64,000 nucleotides of DNA, from contig JACJWV010000005.1 in NCBI GenBank assembly GCA_020636915.1, positions 124,001 through 188,000 of the forward strand, in the 5' to 3' direction. The first letter of the stretch is position 1; every line of letters starts with the position of its first letter. The translations under genes were made by a program, and so were the position numbers. The notes beneath the pieces were generated by a model, which saw only the letters and a list, made by a program, of their open reading frames with translations, was not told where the DNA came from and ran no database searches. Below, piece by piece: positions 61,602 to 64,000 of the stretch. This stretch comes from Nocardioides sp. (lineage in GTDB: Bacteria; Actinomycetota; Actinomycetes; Propionibacteriales; Nocardioidaceae).

Positions 61602-64000
61602 TCAGCTCGGCAGGGTGTCGCCCACCGGGGTGGGCATCCGGCGCACGAACCAGTCCGACCTGGGGTCGGTCACCGGGTCGACCCGCGCGGCCGCGGTCAG
61701 GACGGTCGCACCCTCCGCGCCCGCGAGCACGAGCGACAGCTCGAGCGAGCTGACCTGGGGCAGGTCGTTCTGCAGCTGCGCCACGCGCTGGATCAGCCGC
61801 TCCACCTCCGCGACGTCGACGACCTCGCTGCCGCGGTAGCCGAAGAGCATCGGCGCCGACTTGATCTCCCGCACCATCGACGCCGCGTCCCGGTCGCCCA
61901 GGGGCGGGATGCGGTAGGCCTTGTCGGCGAGCAGCTCGGTCAGCGGACCCGCGATCCCGAAGGACACGACCGGCCCGAAGAGCGGGTCCTCGATGCTGCG
62001 GATCGCCACCGGGACACCGGGGCGGGAGTTCTTCTGCACGACGAACCCGGCGCGCTCCGGCTCGCTGATGAGCGCCGTCAAGGAGTCCCACGCGTCGCGC
62101 ATCTCGTCGACGTCGTCGATGTTGCGCCACACGTGGGCGAGGTCGGGCCGCTCCCGCAGGTGCTCGGCGGTCGCCTTCAGCACGACGTCCCACCCCAGCG
62201 CCTCGCCGGCGGCCTCTGCCTCTGCCCGGGTCCCGACCGGCCGGGTCTGCCACAGCTCGATGCCGTACGCCGCGAGCAGCTCGGTGAGCCGGTCCGGGTC
62301 GAGCTCGGTGCCCTCGGGGTGCTCGGCGAGGAGCTCGTTGACCAGCCGCTTGGCGCCGGCGGCGTCGACCTCGGCCGGGTCGGCACTGATGCCGTCGGGG
62401 GTGCGCAGCCACACGGCGTACTCGACGACGCGCGCGAGCGCACGCACCGCGGCCTCGACCCCGGTGTAGGACGGCACCGACCCGCGGCCCGCGGTCGAGC
62501 CGGCCACGTCGGGGACCCGGAGCAGCTCGGGCACGCCCTCGGCCCCCAGGAACGAGGAGACGAGCGGCTTGTCGGACTGCTCGCCGACCGCCGCGAGCAC
62601 GTTGGCCACGTCCTCGCCGGAGACGTTGATCGGCGGGACGTAGACGGCGACCACGGAGTCGACCTCAGGGTCGTCGATCGCGGCGTCCAGGGCGTCCTCG
62701 AAGTCCTCGGCACTCGCCTCGGCCCCTAGGGCCGTCGCCTTGTTGACGACCAGGCCGACCGCGGCCGCCGCGTCCGCGGCGAGCAGGCCCAGCGCGTCGG
62801 AGTTGCCGACGATCGCGACCCGGCGCCCGCGCGGCAGCGGCTGGTGGGCGACCAGCTGGGCGACGTCGAACATCTCGTCCAGCGTGTCGACCTGGATCAC
62901 ACCGGCCTGCCGGAACATCGCGTCCACCGCGGCCGGGGGCGCGGCGATCTTGCGGACCGCGTGCCCCATCGGCACGCCCTGGGTGGTGCGGCCGGACCGC
63001 ACGGCGATGATCGGCTTGCGCAGCGACACCCGCCGGGCGATGCGGGAGAACTTGCGCGGGTTGCCGATCGACTCGAGGTAGAGCAGGACGACCTCGGTGG
63101 AGTCGTCCTCCTCCCAGTACTGCAGCAGGTCGTTGCCCGAGACGTCGGCCCGGTTGCCGGCGCTGACGAAGGTCGAGAGGCCGAGGCCGCGGTTGTAGAC
63201 CTTCTCCAGGATCGCGGTCCCGAGCGCTCCGGACTGGCAGAAGAAGCCCGCGCGCCCGCGCGGCGGCATCAGCGAGGACAGCGAGGCGTTGAGCGAGACG
63301 GCGGAGTCGGTGTTGATGATGCCGAGCGCGTTCGGGCCGATCAGCCGCAGGCCGTAGGAGCGCGACAGGCCCACCAGCTTGCGCTGGCGCACCCGGCCCT
63401 CCTCACCGGTCTCGGCGAAGCCCGAGGAGATGACGACCAGCCCGTGCACGCCCTTGGCAGCGCAGTCGAGGACGACGTCCTGCACCCCCTCGGCGGGCAC
63501 GGCCACCACGGCCACGTCGACGTCGTCGGGGATGTCGCCGACCGTCTTGTACGTCGGCAGACCGCTCACGGCGCTGGCGCTGGGGTTCACGGCGTACACC
63601 CGCCCGGTGAAGTCGCCGGTGACCAGGTTGCGGACGAGCGCCTGGCCGATCGTCTCCTGGCGGCGGCTGGCGCCGATCACCGCGACCGACCGGGGCATGA
63701 AGAACTTCTCGATCGAGGCGGCCTCGGCGCGGTGCTCGCGGCCCATCATCACGCCGATCGCGGTGTCGGTCGGGTCGATGGGGAACTCCAGCTGGAGCAC
63801 CCCCTCCTCGTACTCGCTCACGACGCGGTAGCCGGCGTCGCGGAAGGTCTGGATCATCCGGGTGTTGTCGGGCAGCACCTCGGCGATGAAGCGCTCGACG
63901 CCGCGCTCTCGACCCGCCTGGGCGAGGTGCTCGAGCAGCAGCTGCCCGATGCCGCGGCCCTGGTGGTGGTCCTCGACGAGGAAGGCGACCTCGGCCTCCC
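61602..64000 (-). CDS. GNAT-acyl-CoA synthetase (NDP-forming-like) fusion, Pat-type protein acetyltransferase (partial)
   Basis: Over 799 residues; the 5' end is beyond the window. The visible start is a GNAT C-terminal half (FLVEDHHQGRGIGQLLLEHL, then MIQTFRDAGYRV), followed by a CoA-binding domain (PRSVAVIGASRRQETIGQAL, VYAVNPSASAVSGLP), a succinyl-CoA-synthetase-like domain (GRAGFFCQSGALGTAILEKV, PLVSSFLGAEGVPELL) and a C-terminal ATP-grasp domain (ELLAAYGIELWQTRPVGTRA, VVLKATAEHLRERPDLAHVW). This is the architecture of GNAT-first bacterial protein lysine acetyltransferases that control acetyl-CoA synthetase. The segment normally holding the phospho-His SHTG reads GHAVRKI, so the synthetase half is probably regulatory. 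Confidence 0.92.
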   Translation of the reverse strand, partial: EAEVAFLVEDHHQGRGIGQLLLEHLAQAGRERGVERFIAEVLPDNTRMIQTFRDAGYRVVSEYEEGVLQLEFPIDPTDTAIGVMMGREHRAEAASIEKFFMPRSVAVIGASRRQETIGQALVRNLVTGDFTGRVYAVNPSASAVSGLPTYKTVGDIPDDVDVAVVAVPAEGVQDVVLDCAAKGVHGLVVISSGFAETGEEGRVRQRKLVGLSRSYGLRLIGPNALGIINTDSAVSLNASLSSLMPPRGRAGFFCQSGALGTAILEKVYNRGLGLSTFVSAGNRADVSGNDLLQYWEEDDSTEVVLLYLESIGNPRKFSRIARRVSLRKPIIAVRSGRTTQGVPMGHAVRKIAAPPAAVDAMFRQAGVIQVDTLDEMFDVAQLVAHQPLPRGRRVAIVGNSDALGLLAADAAAAVGLVVNKATALGAEASAEDFEDALDAAIDDPEVDSVVAVYVPPINVSGEDVANVLAAVGEQSDKPLVSSFLGAEGVPELLRVPDVAGSTAGRGSVPSYTGVEAAVRALARVVEYAVWLRTPDGISADPAEVDAAGAKRLVNELLAEHPEGTELDPDRLTELLAAYGIELWQTRPVGTRAEAEAAGEALGWDVVLKATAEHLRERPDLAHVWRNIDDVDEMRDAWDSLTALISEPERAGFVVQKNSRPGVPVAIRSIEDPLFGPVVSFGIAGPLTELLADKAYRIPPLGDRDAASMVREIKSAPMLFGYRGSEVVDVAEVERLIQRVAQLQNDLPQVSSLELSLVLAGAEGATVLTAAARVDPVTDPRSDWFVRRMPTPVGDTLPS

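Overview
The window is very GC-rich (roughly 70% or more) and tightly packed. It has many 4-bp ATGA/GTGA gene overlaps, frequent GTG starts, and many genes whose start codon lies 6-8 bases after a TANNNT box, as in leaderless actinobacterial genes. Gene content (DUF3159, DUF3710, DUF3093, DUF4193, DUF4235, DUF5998, SepH, an AfsR-like regulator, [2Fe-2S] ferrochelatase) and gene order point to the chromosomal core of a high-GC actinobacterium, most probably Nocardioides or a relative in the Propionibacteriales. The genus is inferred from gene content; no 16S rRNA gene is present, and I see no tRNA, rRNA, CRISPR or prophage.

Layout. 1-4.6 kb: 5' part of a LigD-type phosphoesterase-polymerase gene, a sensor kinase/response regulator pair and a divergent membrane protein. 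4.6-9.6 kb: secreted metallopeptidase-like lipoprotein, dxs (isoprenoid precursor synthesis), a strictosidine-synthase-like six-bladed propeller protein and a thioesterase-like protein. 9.6-10.9 kb: one AbiEi/DUF559-type gene framed by two nearly identical 81-bp inverted repeats. 11-16.6 kb: TauE/SafE permease, Nudix hydrolase, secreted GH18 protein and a 1,134-residue SARP/STAND ATPase regulator. 16.6-17.35 kb: gene-free, full of inverted repeats. 17.35-25.6 kb: hemerythrin + MMPL exporter operon, a small membrane protein, and an ABC exporter (large FtsX-type permease with two different ATPases). 25.7-33.8 kb: small accessory genes (SRPBCC, GNATs, YjbQ, thiamine-binding protein, TetR, glycosyltransferase, ECF sigma factor). 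33.8-38.4 kb: a membrane propeller protein and acnA, whose reading frame is broken by six single-base homopolymer changes.

38.4-53.5 kb is a conserved actinobacterial core block: TRAM-type RNA methyltransferase and APC permease; two TrkA/RCK proteins; DUF3159-OB fold-DUF3710-dut; DUF3093, DUF4235; DUF4193, inositol monophosphatase and ferrochelatase; an MFS transporter with an aldonolactone oxidase; a TRIC-type channel; and the cell-division regulator sepH. 53.5-64 kb holds a double-SDR reductase, rhodanese, thymidine kinase, a secreted SGNH hydrolase, a YCII protein, an alkaline-phosphatase-superfamily protein, DUF5998, a sulfotransferase, and a Pat-type GNAT/acyl-CoA-synthetase protein running off the right edge.

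The least explained feature is the intergenic DNA. Several gaps, especially between convergent genes, are filled stop-codon to stop-codon with locus-specific palindromes or tandem repeats (9.6/10.9, 16.9-17.2, 35.2, 38.3, 43.1, 51.4-51.7, 56.4-56.7 kb). One array carries a perfect DnaA box. The 81-bp inverted repeats around the AbiEi/DUF559-type gene look like a small transposable or recombining cassette and are the best candidate here for an undescribed system.
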